Of a DNA stretch of 64,000 nt, positions 1-8,542 are shown in pieces. The number at the start of each line of letters is the position of its first letter. The first letter of the stretch is position 1. Source of the stretch: Campylobacter canadensis (GTDB lineage Bacteria > Campylobacterota > Campylobacteria > Campylobacterales > Campylobacteraceae); assembly GCF_013177655.1 (NCBI RefSeq), contig NZ_CP035946.1, positions 372,001 through 436,000 of the forward strand. The letters run 5' to 3'. The notes beneath the pieces were generated by a model. That model saw only the letters and a list, made by a program, of their open reading frames with translations, did not search any database and was not told the origin of the DNA. The position numbers and the translations under genes were made by a program.

Positions 1-887
1 GTTTCGCCACTTGCGATTGATTTTATTTTATTAGCATCAAAACCTGCTTGAACTAGGATATTTTTTACTGCATCTGCACGGCGTTTTGATAATTTTTCAT
101 TATATTTTGCATTTCCGCTTGGGTCTGCATAGCCATACACAGAAATGTTATACTCTTGTTAGTTAGCTTTTGAAACTAAGTATTTTAAATTTTCATTATA
201 TTTTGGTTCCACATTAGCTTTATTAACCGCAAAATATACATATTCGGTTGGTAAATCATAACATGCTTGTTTGATTTCTTCAACGCTTGGCACTACTTCT
301 TCTTTAACTTCTTGTTTTACTTCTTCTTTAACTTCTTGTTTTACTTCTTCTTGTACAGGAAGAACGCTTTTTTTATTAGTATCAAAGTTAAATACAAAAC
401 CTAAAGTACTAATTAAATGATGGTTTGCTCTATTGAATGCTAGTTCATCTCTAACTTCTGCTCTTAAGCCAAAATAATCACTAATTTTATATTTTAATCC
501 AAGACCATAGTGTCCAAAGCCACCATTTTTGTTGCCGTAAAGATTTTTTCCAAAGTTTTCATAACCAGCACCAATTAAACCATATAAATCAAACTTGCTA
601 TCGCCTAAAGAAAAAGGTAATAATAAGTTTAAAAATCCACGATGAACATTAAAGCTTGATGATGAGTTTTTAAATTTTGCTTTTGCAAATTCGTAGCCTA
701 ATTCTGTTCCTACATATTCATACATTTGTCCGATACGAATTCCGTAATTTGCTTTAGATTTTAAATCTAAATTACCTTCAGGAACAACCCAACCAATTGT
801 AGGTGTGATTTCTAACCCACTAAAATTTTGTGCATATAAAGCACTTGAGCAGCATAAAGCTGCTAGTGCATAACTTAATTTTTTCAT
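1..887 (-). pseudogene. OmpA-family outer membrane protein, interrupted by an in-frame stop (partial at window edge)
   Basis: The gene starts at 887 behind a GGGGG ribosome-binding stretch and opens with a signal peptide (MKKLSYALAALCCSSALYAQ). An eight-strand-like barrel follows, then a Lys/Glu/Val-rich linker and the beginning of an OmpA C-terminal peptidoglycan-binding domain (EYVYFAVNKANVEPKYNE). A TAA codon at 159-161 ends the frame after 242 residues. The same frame then continues without shift through canonical OmpA_C sequence (NISVYGYADPSGN, then a KLSKRRADAVKNIL stretch) to the window edge. One base change, for example GAA to TAA, would explain this. The truncated product keeps the barrel but loses the peptidoglycan anchor. 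An upstream ATG at 968 lies inside rpsI and has no clear ribosome site, so I reject it as the start. The family assignment is sure. Whether the stop is a real mutation or a sequence error cannot be decided here. Confidence 0.85.
295..352 (-). repeat. 24-bp tandem repeat coding the Lys-Gln-Glu-Val linker
   Basis: Two perfect 24-bp units (295-318 and 319-342) plus a partial third unit encode the alternating KQEVKEEV linker between the barrel and the OmpA domain. The unit is a multiple of three, so gain or loss of units would change linker length without shifting frame. Confidence 0.85.
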
Positions 888-906
888 AATTCCCCCAAAA
901 AATAAA

Positions 907-1296
907 TTAACGTTTAGAAAATTGTGGTTTTCTTCTTGCTTTGCGGCGACCGTATTTTTTACGCTCAACTACACGGCTATCTCTTGTTAATAAGCCTTGT
1001 GGTTTTAATAAAGCTCTAAAATCAGCACTCATTGCAGCTAATGCTCTTGAAATACCGTGTCTTAAAGCTTCTGCTTGTGCGTTATAACCACCACCTAAAG
1101 TTGTAGCTGTAATATCAACTAATTGCTCTTGCTTTGTTACTAATAAAGGCTGAACAACTTTTAACTTAATAGCTTCGTGTCCGCCTAACCAAGTATTTAA
1201 ATCACTGCCATTTACTATAATCTTACCACTTCCTGCTTTTACCCATACTTTAGCAATAGCGGTTTTTCTTTTACCTGTTGCGTAAAATTTTTCCAT
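907..1296 (-). CDS. rpsI: 30S ribosomal protein S9
   Basis: Full-length S9 (129 aa) of the small ribosomal subunit. It shows the family N-terminus ([20 protein letters not shown]), the GGG turn ([20 protein letters not shown]) and the basic tail ending in KPQFSKR, which reaches into the decoding centre near the P-site tRNA. It follows rplM by one base in the universal rplM-rpsI pair and is presumably co-transcribed with it. Nothing is unusual in the protein. Confidence 0.98.
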   Translation of the reverse strand: MEKFYATGKRKTAIAKVWVKAGSGKIIVNGSDLNTWLGGHEAIKLKVVQPLLVTKQEQLVDITATTLGGGYNAQAEALRHGISRALAAMSADFRALLKPQGLLTRDSRVVERKKYGRRKARRKPQFSKR

Positions 1297-1297
1297 A

Positions 1298-1717
1298 TTA
1301 TTTTCCTTTTACTTGTGCTGTATGAGGATGCTCGCTACCTGCATAAACTTTTAACTTTTTAAGCATTGCACGACCTAAAGTAGTTTTAGGAAGCATACCA
1401 CGAACTGCTAATTTGTATAATTTAGCTGGATTTTTTTCTAATAAATCACCGAATTTTTCACTTTTTGTACTTCCAAAATAGCCTGAATGGCGATGATATA
1501 GCTTATCTTCAGCTTTATTTGTACCTGTAAAGTCTGCTTTAGATGCGTTGATTATTACAACGAAATCTCCACAATCAACATTTGGTGTATAGCAAGGTTT
1601 ATGCTTGCCTTTTAAAATTGTTGCAACTTCTGTTAAAAGACGACCAAAACGCTTACCTTCAGCGTCTAGCACAATCCAATCTCTTTTAACTTCTGTTGGC
1701 TTTGTAATCTTTGTCAT
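1298..1717 (-). CDS. rplM: 50S ribosomal protein L13
   Basis: L13 (139 aa), an early-assembly protein of the large subunit. Recognised from the N-terminal [19 protein letters not shown], the [16 protein letters not shown] core and the [21 protein letters not shown] segment. It is the first gene of the rplM-rpsI pair and starts behind a GGCAAAGGT ribosome site. A TATAAT -10 lies about 38 bases upstream. Confidence 0.98.
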   Translation of the reverse strand: MTKITKPTEVKRDWIVLDAEGKRFGRLLTEVATILKGKHKPCYTPNVDCGDFVVIINASKADFTGTNKAEDKLYHRHSGYFGSTKSEKFGDLLEKNPAKLYKLAVRGMLPKTTLGRAMLKKLKVYAGSEHPHTAQVKGK

Positions 1718-1754
1718 TTTAATACCTTTGCCAATGAATTTAATAAAAGCGGTG

Positions 1755-1760
1755 ATTATA
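1755..1760 (-). promoter_or_regulatory. Putative sigma70 -10 box for rplM-rpsI
   Basis: On the minus strand a perfect TATAAT lies in an AT-rich gap upstream of rplM. Campylobacter vegetative promoters often lack a clear -35, and none is evident here. Confidence 0.5.
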
Positions 1761-1800
1761 TGATTTTTAGCTTAAAATTTACTTAATTTAAGCTAACTTT

Positions 1801-1834
1801 AATTTTACTCAGTAAAAAATTGCTGAGTAAAATT
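1801..1834 (-). terminator. Hairpin at the end of addA
   Basis: A perfect 12-bp inverted repeat (AATTTTACTCAG / CTGAGTAAAATT) with a 10-nt loop overlaps the addA stop codon. It has no long U-tract, so termination before rplM may be partial. Confidence 0.55.
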
Positions 1835-4484
1835 ATACTTTTTTTATTTGAAAATCATTGTTTTCGTAAAAAATAACATAAGAAGAAATAGTAGAATTTG
1901 GGTATTGTTTTTTTATAAATTCTTCATAATTTTTTATTTGTTTTTCATATTCTTTTTTAAAGAATGAGCTTTTGTAATCAATTATATTTATTTGTTCGTT
2001 GTTAATTGCTAATAAGTCTATTCTACTTACTTTTCCTTGATGAAGGTAATTGCTTTCTTTTATTAAATAGCTATTTTTTATTAGTTGCAAAAAATCTTTA
2101 TTTAAAAGTAGTTTGTTACATAAGATATTTAATTTATTTTTATCAACTTGAGTAAATTTATTGCATACAATTTCAAAGCATTTATCATAACTATCTTGTG
2201 TAAAATCGCTTAATTCACAAAAATAGTGAAAGGCATTTCCAAGCATAATTTCATCTGAGTAAAATTGTTTTGTTGTTATGTTTTGTAGTGGAATGTTGTT
2301 TTTAAATTCATATTGTTTTTCTTGTGTTATTTGTTTGTTATTTTCTATTTTATAAGTAAGTAAATCATCGCTTAAAATTTCATCTTCAATTGCTTCATAA
2401 TTGATATTATTTAAACCTGCACCTTTTTCTAAAATTATACAAAGTGAAGATATTGCCCTTGTGTAAGCGACATAATAAGTATTTATTTCATCTAAAATTT
2501 TTGTATTTTCATAAAGTTGAATTTTTTCTAAATAATCTTTTTGATATTTTTTTCTAAGTTCTAAGTTTTCTTTTTTTTCTTTTTTAAAGCCATACCAAGT
2601 TGCGTTTTTAAAATCGTATTCAATTTTTAAGCCAGTATCGTGAAGTGCTTTTTTATCAATATGAATACAAATTAAATGTTCAAACTGCAAACCCTTACTT
2701 TTGTGTATGGTCATAATGTTTAAACCATTGTTATCTTTATTGCTGGTTTTAGTAGTGTTTTTGTTATAAAGCGTACTTAAAAAATCACTACAATTGCTAA
2801 TATCATTTAAAAATTCTAAAATGTATTCATCTTTTTGTATATTTAAATGCTCAATAATTTCATTGTATATTTCATAAGCATTTTTTCTTATATCTATTTT
2901 GATTTTTTCATAACTTTTATTTAAAACTGATTTAACAAAAAAAGAATATATTTCATCTTCAAAAATACAATATTTAGCAAACTCAATAAGCACTCTAACA
3001 CTCATTTTTGAGACTAGTAAGGTGCTGTTATTTACATTTGTGTTTATATTGTGTGAGTTTAAAAATTCAGCTATTTCATTTGCATTTTTATTATCTCTTG
3101 TAAGAATGCAAATATCTTCTAAATTTACATTATTTTTTAACAAAGAAATAAGCTTTTTATAAGTATCAATTAGATAATCTTCAGTAAATATTTTACTTAC
3201 CTTTCCTTCTTCGTTGCTTGCTGTAAGTTGAGGATAATATTCATCATAAAGCTTACTAAAAGTATTATTTACAAAGCTTACTATTGCTTTTTTGCTACGA
3301 TAATTTGTATCAAGATTTTGTAATGTTATATTATATGCTGGATTTTTATAAAATAAATCAAATACTTCTTGTTTAGCACCTCTAAAAGAGTAAATAGATT
3401 GTTTTTTATCTCCTACATAAAAAAAACTTTTTTCTTTGTCGTTAATGCCAATGCCTGATACTATTTCTTCTACAATTGGTTTAATAATTTCGTATTGAAT
3501 TACTGATGTATCTTGAAATTCATCAATTAATAAATGAGATAAATTAGAATTTAATCTAAAATAAAACAATTCTTTTAAATCTTTGTTTTGCAATATTTTA
3601 TGCACATATAAAGCAACATCGCTAAAGCTTAAAATATTTTCTTCTTTATGAATTTTTTTTGCAATTTGAGTGAATTTGTCAAGATAAGAAAAGCAATGGT
3701 TTAATTGTTCTTGCTCTAAGTAAGCATAATAATTTGCAACGCTTTTTGATAATTCGTTATGATAAGTAGCAAAAATTTCATTTTCTAAAGCTTTAAGTAG
3801 GTTTTTCTTTGTTGTATCAAGAATAGAGCTTTTTAAAAGTTCGTTTAAAGAATTAATTTCATTTAGCCATTCATCAACTTTTTTATTAATATTGAATAAA
3901 TATTGTTTAATATTTAAAAAAACTTCATAGGGATTTACAAAAGTAATTTTTGTTATATTTTTTTTACCTGTATAGTTTAAATATAAATTTTCAAGCCAGT
4001 TTAAAAAATCATCTAAACTCATATTAAAATTTTTTAAATCTTTTATAAGTTGCACTGCTTCTTGATGATTTAATGAATTTATAAATTCTTTTTTGATATC
4101 TAAATAATCAATTAATTCGCTATCTACACTAAGTCCTTCGTAGCTTGCAAATAATCTTAAAATTTTAGAAAAAAAGCTATCAAAGGTATAAATTCTAAGC
4201 TCATCTTCTTTAAAATTTTTTAAATATTTGTTGCGTAGTTTGAGAATTTCTTCTTTATTTAGTTTTAACAATTGTTCTAATTGTTTTAATTCGGCTTCTT
4301 TATTCTCTAAGTTTAAAAATACATTTGTAATACGCTCTTTCATCTCATTTACAGCTTTTTTTGTGAATGTTAAAGCTACGATGTCGTTTATATTGACGTT
4401 ATTTAAAACAAGAGCAATGTAACGAACACTTAATGTAAAAGTTTTACCACTTCCTGCACTTGCTAATAAGGCTATGTGTTTCAT
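1833..4484 (-). CDS. addA: AddA-type helicase/nuclease subunit (RecB-like)
   Basis: Superfamily 1 helicase of 883 aa that with AddB would unwind and resect double-strand breaks ahead of RecA. Walker A is at the extreme N-terminus (LLASAGSGKTFTLSVRY) and motif Ia/II-like segments follow (VALTFTKKAVNEMKERI, LLIDEFQDTS). A UvrD-type motif IV-VI region has NYRSKKAIV, MTIHKSKGLQFEHL and YVAYTRAISSL. A PD-(D/E)XK nuclease motif ends the protein (NIIDYKSSFFKK). The start overlaps the stop of the upstream addB by four bases (ATGA), so the two are translationally coupled. The same pair lies next to rpsI/rplM in C. jejuni. Confidence 0.9.
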   Translation of the reverse strand: MKHIALLASAGSGKTFTLSVRYIALVLNNVNINDIVALTFTKKAVNEMKERITNVFLNLENKEAELKQLEQLLKLNKEEILKLRNKYLKNFKEDELRIYTFDSFFSKILRLFASYEGLSVDSELIDYLDIKKEFINSLNHQEAVQLIKDLKNFNMSLDDFLNWLENLYLNYTGKKNITKITFVNPYEVFLNIKQYLFNINKKVDEWLNEINSLNELLKSSILDTTKKNLLKALENEIFATYHNELSKSVANYYAYLEQEQLNHCFSYLDKFTQIAKKIHKEENILSFSDVALYVHKILQNKDLKELFYFRLNSNLSHLLIDEFQDTSVIQYEIIKPIVEEIVSGIGINDKEKSFFYVGDKKQSIYSFRGAKQEVFDLFYKNPAYNITLQNLDTNYRSKKAIVSFVNNTFSKLYDEYYPQLTASNEEGKVSKIFTEDYLIDTYKKLISLLKNNVNLEDICILTRDNKNANEIAEFLNSHNINTNVNNSTLLVSKMSVRVLIEFAKYCIFEDEIYSFFVKSVLNKSYEKIKIDIRKNAYEIYNEIIEHLNIQKDEYILEFLNDISNCSDFLSTLYNKNTTKTSNKDNNGLNIMTIHKSKGLQFEHLICIHIDKKALHDTGLKIEYDFKNATWYGFKKEKKENLELRKKYQKDYLEKIQLYENTKILDEINTYYVAYTRAISSLCIILEKGAGLNNINYEAIEDEILSDDLLTYKIENNKQITQEKQYEFKNNIPLQNITTKQFYSDEIMLGNAFHYFCELSDFTQDSYDKCFEIVCNKFTQVDKNKLNILCNKLLLNKDFLQLIKNSYLIKESNYLHQGKVSRIDLLAINNEQINIIDYKSSFFKKEYEKQIKNYEEFIKKQYPNSTISSYVIFYENNDFQIKKV

Positions 4485-6697
4485 TTTGCATCCTTTTTGT
4501 TTATTATTAAATGATAGTAACCATAGGAATTTTCAGCTTTATTTAAAATAAAACCTTGTTCTTTAATATCATTTATATTTTGAATAATTTCATCTGCTAG
4601 TTTTTTAATATTTTTACATTCGTAAATGCTTTGTTTTATATCTTTTAGATAAATAAGGGTGTTGTTTAGCTCAAAATTATCTAAAAGTAGGGTATAAAAT
4701 GCTAGTTGCTTTTCGTGATTTTTATTTGAGCTTGGTTTTTGTGTGGTTTTATAATCAATTATACTCTCATCGCTAAGTCTATCAATTATACCGTAAGCGT
4801 TAATATTGGCGATTTTTGAGTATATTTTTTCTTCACATTTTGCATTTGAGGATTTAGCTTGAATATAGGCTTTTATTTCATCTAAGTTATTGTAAATTAA
4901 GGCAAAATCAATAGGGCTTAATAAATCTTTTAATTTATCGCTAAAATCTTTTTTAAGATTAGTAAAATCAGCATTTTCAAAAAAACTATGTACTAATTGC
5001 CCAATACTTGCCTTATCATTATTTTCTAAACTTCTTGGTTCGTTTAATTTTTTAATATATTTTAAATAATATTCATAAGGTGAATTTAAATAAGTATTTA
5101 ATCTTGAAAAGCTAAGCTCATTTTCAAAAAAATTATGATTTTTTATTTCATTTTCATCAATTTGCAATAATTCATCATTTGCTTTTATGTTGCCATTTTT
5201 TGCATTTAAAAATGATGATATTAGGTCTTTTGTATTTACTTTTTCTTCTATTAATTTGTAATCTTTTAGCATTCTTGCTGGGCTTTTTTCTTCATTTTCT
5301 ATGTATAAAACAAAGACTTCTTTGGCGTTAAAAAGCTCTTTGTAATAATGCCTTTGTAAATTTTCTCTATCTTGGTAACTGATTAAACCTGCCTTTGTGC
5401 GAACGGTGTTGTTTAAAAACATTTCATTTATACTTCTTTGTGGTATCAAATCATCGTTAAAATCAAGTACAATAGCTACATCAAGCTCTAATCCACGACT
5501 TTCTAAAAGCCCTAAAACACTTACATCTCCGCCATTTTTATGAGATATTTTAATATTATTTATATCAAGTAAATTTATAATTTCACTTGCACTTAGCTTA
5601 AATTCGTTATTTAAAAGCAAGATATCATTCATTCTATTTTTAAGAATTTCTTTTATTTCATCATCTTGACTAAGGCTTAAAATTTGCTCTTTAAGCTCGT
5701 TTAAATCGTTAAAATTCAAGCTTTTTTTCTTGGTTTTTAGTAGTTTTTCTTGAATTTTATTTTTAGATAATTCGTATTCACAATCGTTCATAATTGCATC
5801 AATTTTTTGTGCAATTTCATTTGAATGTAGCCCGCTTGCAATGTTTAAATAATTATAAATATCTAGTGCTTTTAAAGGCATTGCTTGTTTTTCATCTGGC
5901 AAAATTATTGCTATATTTTTATTGCTGTCATAGTGTTTTGAGACTAAATGAAGTGCGTAAATATATTGATAAAGAGCTGATGAAAATGAAAAAGTTTTTA
6001 AAGTATTATTATATTTTATAGCTTGTTTTTGCTCTATTTGCCAAGTTTTATCAAAGCTTAGTGTGTAGGAAAAATTTTCTTCAAAATCAATATTAAATGA
6101 TTTTGTTAAAATATTTTTATTGTAATTGCTTATGTTTATTATGATTTTAACTTCAAGTAACTTTGATAAATCTTGAAAAAATTCAAGCTCGTATTTTTTT
6201 ATAAAACCGTTTAGCAAAAAGGATATTTTACTGTATTGTTTTAGTAAAAAATGATTTGGTAAAAGCCTTGTGAGTGTGATTTCATCAACTAAATTAAGCT
6301 TGTTTAATTCATCTTTGTAATGTTTTAAGCATTCTTCTAAGATATCTAAATATTCATCAAAAAAACTGTATATATCATTGTTTCTTAAATCATCTATGCT
6401 TACTTTTTGAGTAGCTAGTTCGCTAAAAAAAGAAAATAAGTATTCTTTATTTTTTAAAAAGGATAAAAAATCGCTTGAAAAGTTAAGCTTATTATAGTTT
6501 TTTGTTTTTGCACAAGCTTTATTCATTGCTATTATTTGCTCTATTTGACTAGCTCTTTTTTTATCGCAAAGTGCGTAATCATTTAAGAATTCTTGAATGC
6601 TAATTGTATTTGCAAAAAAGCCTTCTGTTTTTAGATTTTTTATATATTCTTTAATTTGCCTTAAATTAGAAAAAATTAATAATTCTTTTTTATACAT
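4481..6697 (-). CDS. addB: AddB-type helicase-nuclease partner subunit
   Basis: 738 aa, divergent as usual for this subunit. The N-terminal part is an inactivated helicase-like region. Recognisable are an AddB-like segment (GLLESRGLELDVAIVLDFND), the SFSRLNTYLNSPYEYYLKYI motif preceding the nuclease domain, and a C-terminal PD-(D/E)XK core (IIDYKTTQKPSSNKNHEKQ). It lies directly upstream of addA, with which it would form the AddAB complex for recombinational repair. The start ATG follows AAAGGATTATT. The assignment rests on both neighbourhood and the nuclease motif. Confidence 0.85.
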   Translation of the reverse strand: MYKKELLIFSNLRQIKEYIKNLKTEGFFANTISIQEFLNDYALCDKKRASQIEQIIAMNKACAKTKNYNKLNFSSDFLSFLKNKEYLFSFFSELATQKVSIDDLRNNDIYSFFDEYLDILEECLKHYKDELNKLNLVDEITLTRLLPNHFLLKQYSKISFLLNGFIKKYELEFFQDLSKLLEVKIIINISNYNKNILTKSFNIDFEENFSYTLSFDKTWQIEQKQAIKYNNTLKTFSFSSALYQYIYALHLVSKHYDSNKNIAIILPDEKQAMPLKALDIYNYLNIASGLHSNEIAQKIDAIMNDCEYELSKNKIQEKLLKTKKKSLNFNDLNELKEQILSLSQDDEIKEILKNRMNDILLLNNEFKLSASEIINLLDINNIKISHKNGGDVSVLGLLESRGLELDVAIVLDFNDDLIPQRSINEMFLNNTVRTKAGLISYQDRENLQRHYYKELFNAKEVFVLYIENEEKSPARMLKDYKLIEEKVNTKDLISSFLNAKNGNIKANDELLQIDENEIKNHNFFENELSFSRLNTYLNSPYEYYLKYIKKLNEPRSLENNDKASIGQLVHSFFENADFTNLKKDFSDKLKDLLSPIDFALIYNNLDEIKAYIQAKSSNAKCEEKIYSKIANINAYGIIDRLSDESIIDYKTTQKPSSNKNHEKQLAFYTLLLDNFELNNTLIYLKDIKQSIYECKNIKKLADEIIQNINDIKEQGFILNKAENSYGYYHLIINKKDAK

Positions 6698-6738
6698 AAT
6701 AATCCTTTAACTAAAGGCTTTAATTTTATTAAATAAAA

Positions 6739-7108
6739 TTAACTTTTACAACTAGCACCTTTTTTAAATACCTCTGCTTAATCATTTTTTAAATCAGGTT
6801 TTTTTAAATTATCATTTTTTGATTTTTTAGGCTTTTATCCATTTGCCAAGCATTCCAGCCGCCATCATAAACATAAATATTTTCCCAATCATCAAAAAGT
6901 CAGTACTAACTCTTTAGCCAGCACCACAATAAAATGTTAGGAATTTCTCCTGCTGTTTTAATATAATTATAAGCACTTTTGAAGCTATTATAATAAGCAT
7001 TAGTTTTTGTATTTGTTATTGAGTACTTATAACATTTACATTATCAGCGTTAAAAAATAAACTTTAAAAAATAATAGAAAAAACAATTCCAATAAAAAAT
7101 GTACTCAT
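6739..7108 (-). pseudogene. Decayed exported rhodanese-like sulfurtransferase
   Basis: The stretch between addB and the FixH-like gene carries a broken gene. A start at 7108 opens a signal-peptide-like stretch (MSTFFIGIVFSIIF, then stop, then SLFFNADNVNVISTQ, then stop). A different frame gives NTKTNAYYNSFKSAYNYI, then the rhodanese active-site loop FYCGAG followed by TAA where Trp-Arg is expected, then after a frame change ENIYVYDGGWNAWQMDK, the typical C-terminus of the domain. A final frame ends in FKKGASCKS. At least three stops and two frameshifts exclude a functional product. Intact relatives would be periplasmic single-domain sulfurtransferases. Confidence 0.8.
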
Positions 7109-7159
7109 TAACTAATGACCTAAATTGAATTTTTATTATTTTAATGCAAAAAAGCAGCC

Positions 7160-7678
7160 TTATTTATTAGATGAACATTGTTTTTTACAAAATTCAATTT
7201 TGTAAAACTTACTCGTATCATCATTTAAGCTTAATTGTAAAAGCAGGTTCCATCTACCTTCTGCAAGCTCTTTTGTATTAAGAATAATTGAATTATTTTT
7301 AAGTTCTAAATTTAAGTTTGCATCTTCTTTTTTTGTGTGTGGTCTTGTTAATTTAGCCTTTATTTTTATATCATCATTACTTGTTTTTAGATTTTGTAAA
7401 GTTATATTTAAACTATCATCAACTATGTAGGCTTTTTTGTAATTTACCTTTAATTTTGTTGATGGATTTGTTATTTGTAAATTATAATACTTATCAAAAT
7501 TTGCAGCTTTTTGCTTTAATTCTTCATAATTTCTTTCAACATCTTGATATGGCATAAAAAAGCTCTCATCATTATCAGCAGGATAATCTAGCGACAAATA
7601 CACTGTATAAATTGCAGCAATTATGTTTAAAATAATTGCACCTATTATTATGTATGGCCATGAGCTTTTTTTCTTCAT
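7160..7678 (-). CDS. FixH-like protein of the cbb3 oxidase cluster
   Basis: 172 aa with one N-terminal membrane helix (about residues 9-29) and a periplasmic domain. The MPYQDVERNYEEL segment after the helix and the WNLLLQLSL segment near the end fit the FixH/CcoG-associated family, which serves cbb3 oxidase assembly or copper supply. Its start overlaps the stop of the upstream gene by four bases, and it is the last gene of the ccoNOQP cluster. Two Cys near the C-terminus (FCKKQCSS) could bind metal, but this is inference. A small hairpin-free gap separates it from the rhodanese remnant downstream. Confidence 0.65.
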   Translation of the reverse strand: MKKKSSWPYIIIGAIILNIIAAIYTVYLSLDYPADNDESFFMPYQDVERNYEELKQKAANFDKYYNLQITNPSTKLKVNYKKAYIVDDSLNITLQNLKTSNDDIKIKAKLTRPHTKKEDANLNLELKNNSIILNTKELAEGRWNLLLQLSLNDDTSKFYKIEFCKKQCSSNK

Positions 7679-8226
7679 TTATTTCCTTTTTTTATTTTTT
7701 TAAGTATGAATTTTATTAATACTAAAAGCAAAATAAAATAAAATGCAAATCTTAAAATACTAATAAAATTATCATTTGCATCACCAAAAGAATTTTCTAA
7801 TTTTACCCCTTTAAAATCAGCAATAATATCGCATAGTTGGCTAAAACCATTGATAATAGCAGCATTTATAGTATCGCTACCTTTTGGCTGTGTTAGCAAA
7901 GGTAAAATAGTACCTTGAGTTGGTAAAAATCCATATTTAAGATAATAAAAATCACTAACAGAGCTAAAATTAAGTTTTAAGTCACTTTTAACAAGCAATC
8001 TTTTATCTTTTAAACTAATGATTATAAAAGCATAATCTTTTTCATCTTTTATTTTATTAAGTAATTCTTGTAAGTTTTCTTTGTCGCTTATTAATAAATC
8101 AGCTTTTATTTTTGTTTTTGAATATAATTCATCTTTTAAAATTTGAATTTCATTTAAAACCTTAGTGCTTAAAAGCTCTTGCCCTTGTAAAACAAGAGCA
8201 AGAATAAAAATTATTAAGTATCTCAT
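7675..8226 (-). CDS. Membrane-anchored protein of the cco cluster, possibly TPM-domain-like
   Basis: I place the start at 8226 (MRYLIIFILALVLQGQELL), where the ATG overlaps the TGA of the 34-aa gene upstream. A longer reading to 8262 runs into that gene. The product is 183 aa, with a signal peptide or N-terminal helix, a soluble domain containing YGFLPTQGTILPLL, and a C-terminal hydrophobic helix followed by a basic tail (KFILKKIKKGNK). The fold order (export signal, alpha/beta domain, C-terminal anchor) resembles TPM-domain proteins, but I am not certain of the family. The position inside the oxidase operon suggests a role in oxidase biogenesis. C. jejuni carries genes of similar size at this place. 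Confidence 0.55.
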   Translation of the reverse strand: MRYLIIFILALVLQGQELLSTKVLNEIQILKDELYSKTKIKADLLISDKENLQELLNKIKDEKDYAFIIISLKDKRLLVKSDLKLNFSSVSDFYYLKYGFLPTQGTILPLLTQPKGSDTINAAIINGFSQLCDIIADFKGVKLENSFGDANDNFISILRFAFYFILLLVLIKFILKKIKKGNK

Positions 8227-8327
8227 CCAATACCTAAGTGATTTGGAGTAAGAACAGCCCAAGCAGTAACTATGGCTAAAACAATCATACCTATAACTAA
8301 GATAGGTTCAAAAATCTTAGAATTCAT
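8223..8327 (-). CDS. 34-aa single-span membrane microprotein in the cco operon
   Basis: A micro-ORF reads MNSKIFEPILVIGMIVLAIV then TAWAVLTPNHLGIG. It consists of one transmembrane helix with a short charged start. The ATG overlaps the TGA of the DUF4006-type gene (ATGA), and its own TGA overlaps the ATG of the next gene in the same way. An AAGGA ribosome site sits six bases before the start. This double coupling inside a tight operon strongly supports translation. The size and single helix recall small oxidase subunits (CcoS, CcoQ, CydX-like), but I do not recognise the family. It probably associates with the oxidase or its assembly factors in the inner membrane. Confidence 0.7.
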   Translation of the reverse strand: MNSKIFEPILVIGMIVLAIVTAWAVLTPNHLGIG

Positions 8328-8539
8328 TTTACATCCTTTCTAAAATCATCTAAAGATTTACTTTCACGCATTTTAACTTGTTCAATATTTTCTAATTTGT
8401 AAGGTTTTCTAATTTGTTCTTGTTGAACATTTAAGCCCCAAATTGTAAGCCCTACTAAGATTGATAATAATAATACAGTAGCAATTAACATACCTGTAAT
8501 GCCGTGAATGCTAAAAACGCTTCTATTTTGATTATCCAT
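8324..8539 (-). CDS. DUF4006-family small membrane protein
   Basis: 71 aa with one membrane helix (about residues 17-36, GMLIATVLLLSILVGLTIWG) preceded by NRSVFSIHGIT and followed by a charged cytoplasmic or periplasmic tail. Proteins of this size and sequence follow ccoP in Campylobacterota and carry the DUF4006 label. The function is unknown; an accessory role in cbb3 oxidase is inferred from the operon. It starts three bases after the ccoP stop. Confidence 0.7.
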   Translation of the reverse strand: MDNQNRSVFSIHGITGMLIATVLLLSILVGLTIWGLNVQQEQIRKPYKLENIEQVKMRESKSLDDFRKDVK

Positions 8540-8542
8540 TTT

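Noticed and set aside
891-895. G-tract (CCCCC on plus) before the ompA-like gene as a phase-variation tract
   Set aside because: Only five bases long and in the ribosome-binding site; contingency tracts in Campylobacter are usually eight or more. No long G/C tract was seen in the window.
5794-6021. Plus-strand ORFs opposite addA/addB and other long genes (for example 39951-40472, 53566-54252)
   Set aside because: They lie fully inside well-supported genes on the other strand, have unnatural compositions and no ribosome sites.
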